Both the position numbers and the translations under genes were made by a program. From Prevotellaceae bacterium UBA4332 (lineage in GTDB: Bacteria; Bacteroidota; Bacteroidia; Bacteroidales; Bacteroidaceae), in the NCBI GenBank assembly GCA_002394365.1, contig DGTQ01000007.1:1-64000 (forward strand): DNA of 64,000 nt, written 5' to 3'. This document shows positions 62,627-64,000 of this stretch, piece after piece. The notes beneath the pieces were generated by a model. It had not been told where the DNA came from. It searched no databases and was given only the letters and a program-made list of their open reading frames with translations. Position 1 is the stretch's first letter. Each line of letters opens with the position of its first letter.

Positions 62627-64000
62627 ATGGGAAAGATTATTGGTATCGACCTTGGCACAACAAACTCTTGTGTCGCAGTTTTTGAAGGCAATGAGCCTGT
62701 AGTAATTGCTAACTCTGAGGGTAAGCGTACTACGCCTTCCGTTGTAGGCTTCGTAAAGGATGGTGAGCGTAAGGTAGGCGACCCTGCCAAGCGTCAGGCT
62801 ATCACCAACCCTAAGAACACCGTGTTCTCTATCAAGCGTTTCATGGGTGAGACCTATGACCAGAGCTCTAAGGAGGCTACGCGTGTTCCTTATACAGTAG
62901 TAAACGAGAACGGCTACCCACGTGTTGACATCGACGGACGTAAATATACTCCGCAGGAGATTTCAGCTATGGTGCTTCAGAAGATGAAGAAGACCGCTGA
63001 GGACTACCTCGGACAGGAGGTGACTGATGCTGTCATCACCGTGCCTGCCTACTTCTCTGACTCACAGCGTCAGGCTACAAAGGAGGCTGGTCAGATAGCA
63101 GGTCTCAACGTTCAGCGTATCGTCAACGAGCCAACAGCTGCTGCTCTTGCTTATGGTGTTGACAAGGCTAACAAAGACATGAAGATTGCAGTCTTCGACC
63201 TCGGTGGTGGTACTTTCGATATCTCTATCCTTGAGTTTGGCGGTGGTGTGTTTGAGGTACTCTCAACCAATGGTGACACACACCTTGGCGGTGACGACTT
63301 CGACCAGGTAATCATCGATTGGCTGGCTAACGGTTTCAAGGCTGACGAAGGTATCGACCTCACCAAAGACCCAATGGCTATGCAGCGTCTGAAGGAGGCT
63401 GCCGAGAAGGCAAAGATAGAACTGTCAAGCTCTACAAGCACAGAAATCAACCTGCCTTACATCTCAGCAGAGGGTGGCGTGCCAAAGCACCTCGTAAAGA
63501 CCCTTACCCGTGCACAGTTCGAGCAGTTGGCTCACGACCTCATACAGGCTTGTCTCGTACCTTGCCAGAACGCTATGCGCGATGCAGGCCTCTCAAACAA
63601 CGAGATTGACGAGGTAATCCTCGTAGGTGGTTCAAGCCGTATCCCTGCCGTTCAGACTCTCGTAAAGAACTACTTCGGCAAGGAGCCTTCTAAGGGCGTT
63701 AACCCAGACGAGGTGGTTGCAGTGGGTGCTTCTATCCAGGGTGCCATCCTTAACAAGGAGTCTGGTGTTGGCGACATCGTACTGCTCGACGTTACTCCTC
63801 TTACCCTCGGTATCGAGACTATGGGTGGCGTAATGACAAAGCTTATCGACGCTAACTCAACAATCCCTTGCAAGAAGTCTGAGACCTTCTCTACCGCAGT
63901 GGACAACCAGACTGCCGTTACCATCCACGTTCTGCAGGGTGAGCGTCCAATGGCAGCACAGAACAAGTCTATCGGTCAGTTCAACCTCGAGGGCATCGCA
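62627..64000 (+). CDS. dnaK: Chaperone DnaK (3' end outside the window)
   Basis: The first 458 codons are present. ATPase signatures IGIDLGTTNSCVAV, AVFDLGGGTFDIS and ILVGGSSRIPAVQ; the linker VLLDVTPLTLGIE leads into the substrate-binding domain. It is an ATP-driven Hsp70 working with DnaJ and GrpE. No grpE, dnaJ or hrcA lies upstream in the window. Start ATG at 62627; codon use is highly biased. Confidence 0.97.
   Translation, partial: MGKIIGIDLGTTNSCVAVFEGNEPVVIANSEGKRTTPSVVGFVKDGERKVGDPAKRQAITNPKNTVFSIKRFMGETYDQSSKEATRVPYTVVNENGYPRVDIDGRKYTPQEISAMVLQKMKKTAEDYLGQEVTDAVITVPAYFSDSQRQATKEAGQIAGLNVQRIVNEPTAAALAYGVDKANKDMKIAVFDLGGGTFDISILEFGGGVFEVLSTNGDTHLGGDDFDQVIIDWLANGFKADEGIDLTKDPMAMQRLKEAAEKAKIELSSSTSTEINLPYISAEGGVPKHLVKTLTRAQFEQLAHDLIQACLVPCQNAMRDAGLSNNEIDEVILVGGSSRIPAVQTLVKNYFGKEPSKGVNPDEVVAVGASIQGAILNKESGVGDIVLLDVTPLTLGIETMGGVMTKLIDANSTIPCKKSETFSTAVDNQTAVTIHVLQGERPMAAQNKSIGQFNLEGIA

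Noticed and set aside
62329..62790. 153-codon minus-strand frame overlapping dnaK and the tRNA
   Set aside because: Antisense shadow of dnaK and crossing the tRNA gene.

Overview
The window looks like the chromosome of a Bacteroidales bacterium, most probably a Prevotella-type (Prevotellaceae) gut or rumen organism. This is inferred from the promoter style (TTTG, a 19-20 base spacer, then TAnnTTTG, seen before many genes), from Bacteroidetes-only families (DUF4290, DUF5606, long NusB, BspA-type leucine-rich repeats, PAP2 domain fused to an outer-membrane barrel), from the acyl-CoA dehydrogenase/EtfAB operon and from the carboxynorspermidine-synthase-like gene. No rRNA, insertion sequence or CRISPR array was seen. 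One tRNA (Gln, CUG) is present.

Layout. 0.4-2.6 kb: a Wzi-like outer-membrane protein and a small lipoprotein. 2.8-6.9 kb (minus): etfB-etfA-acyl-CoA dehydrogenase. 7.6-10.6 kb: an NMT1-like binding protein followed by a Cache/HAMP/SpoIIE sensor phosphatase. 10.6-12.7 kb: an AT-rich accessory patch with a 190-nt structured RNA candidate, a glycosyltransferase and a HigBA toxin-antitoxin pair. 12.9-15.2 kb: an MTA/SAH-deaminase-like amidohydrolase and a BASS transporter behind a striking palindromic operator. 15.3-28.1 kb: housekeeping genes dnaX, tsaB, yicC, DUF4290, murA, rimM, then (minus) a lipoprotein, saccharopine-dehydrogenase-like enzyme, recA, pepT and a CPA2 antiporter. 28.4-31.9 kb: accessory region with a BspA-like gene, a long-hairpin RNA candidate, a YoeB toxin-antitoxin pair and 1.2 kb of repeats. 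32-41.4 kb (minus): antiporter, PAP2-barrel fusion and a tripartite RND efflux pump. 41.5-46.5 kb (minus): nusB, yajC, ybbR, coaE, DUF5606, queF and a membrane AraC regulator. 46.9-51.4 kb: rplY, pth, S4-domain protein, nhaD, PAP2 and two tiny membrane proteins. 51.5-52.6 kb (minus): remains of a Mu-like prophage, a MuF-type protein tail with a toxin-like C-terminus. 53.1-62.2 kb: lysS, gpsA, a VanX-type dipeptidase, then (minus) dxr, rseP, gmk, purN, and a GH28 pectinase. 62.3 kb to the end: tRNA-Gln and the start of dnaK.

What stands out is the non-coding DNA. (1) At least eight intergenic arrays with different sequences share one 21- or 22-bp period, two helical turns; several are built of palindromic units and sit just upstream of strong promoters. 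(2) A roughly 58-nt element occurs three times with compensatory changes in its outer stem, a conserved hairpin and a conserved TAAACACTGGG strand, which suggests an undescribed structured RNA. (3) GC-rich CCCTCCC palindromes are scattered between genes and also sit in frame inside the acyl-CoA dehydrogenase and EtfB genes, similar in concept to Rickettsia palindromic elements. (4) A 190-nt bistable RNA candidate (6S-like in size) lies at 10.7 kb. (5) Two divergent transcription units at 12.7-12.85 kb each carry a perfect inverted repeat straddling the -33 box.
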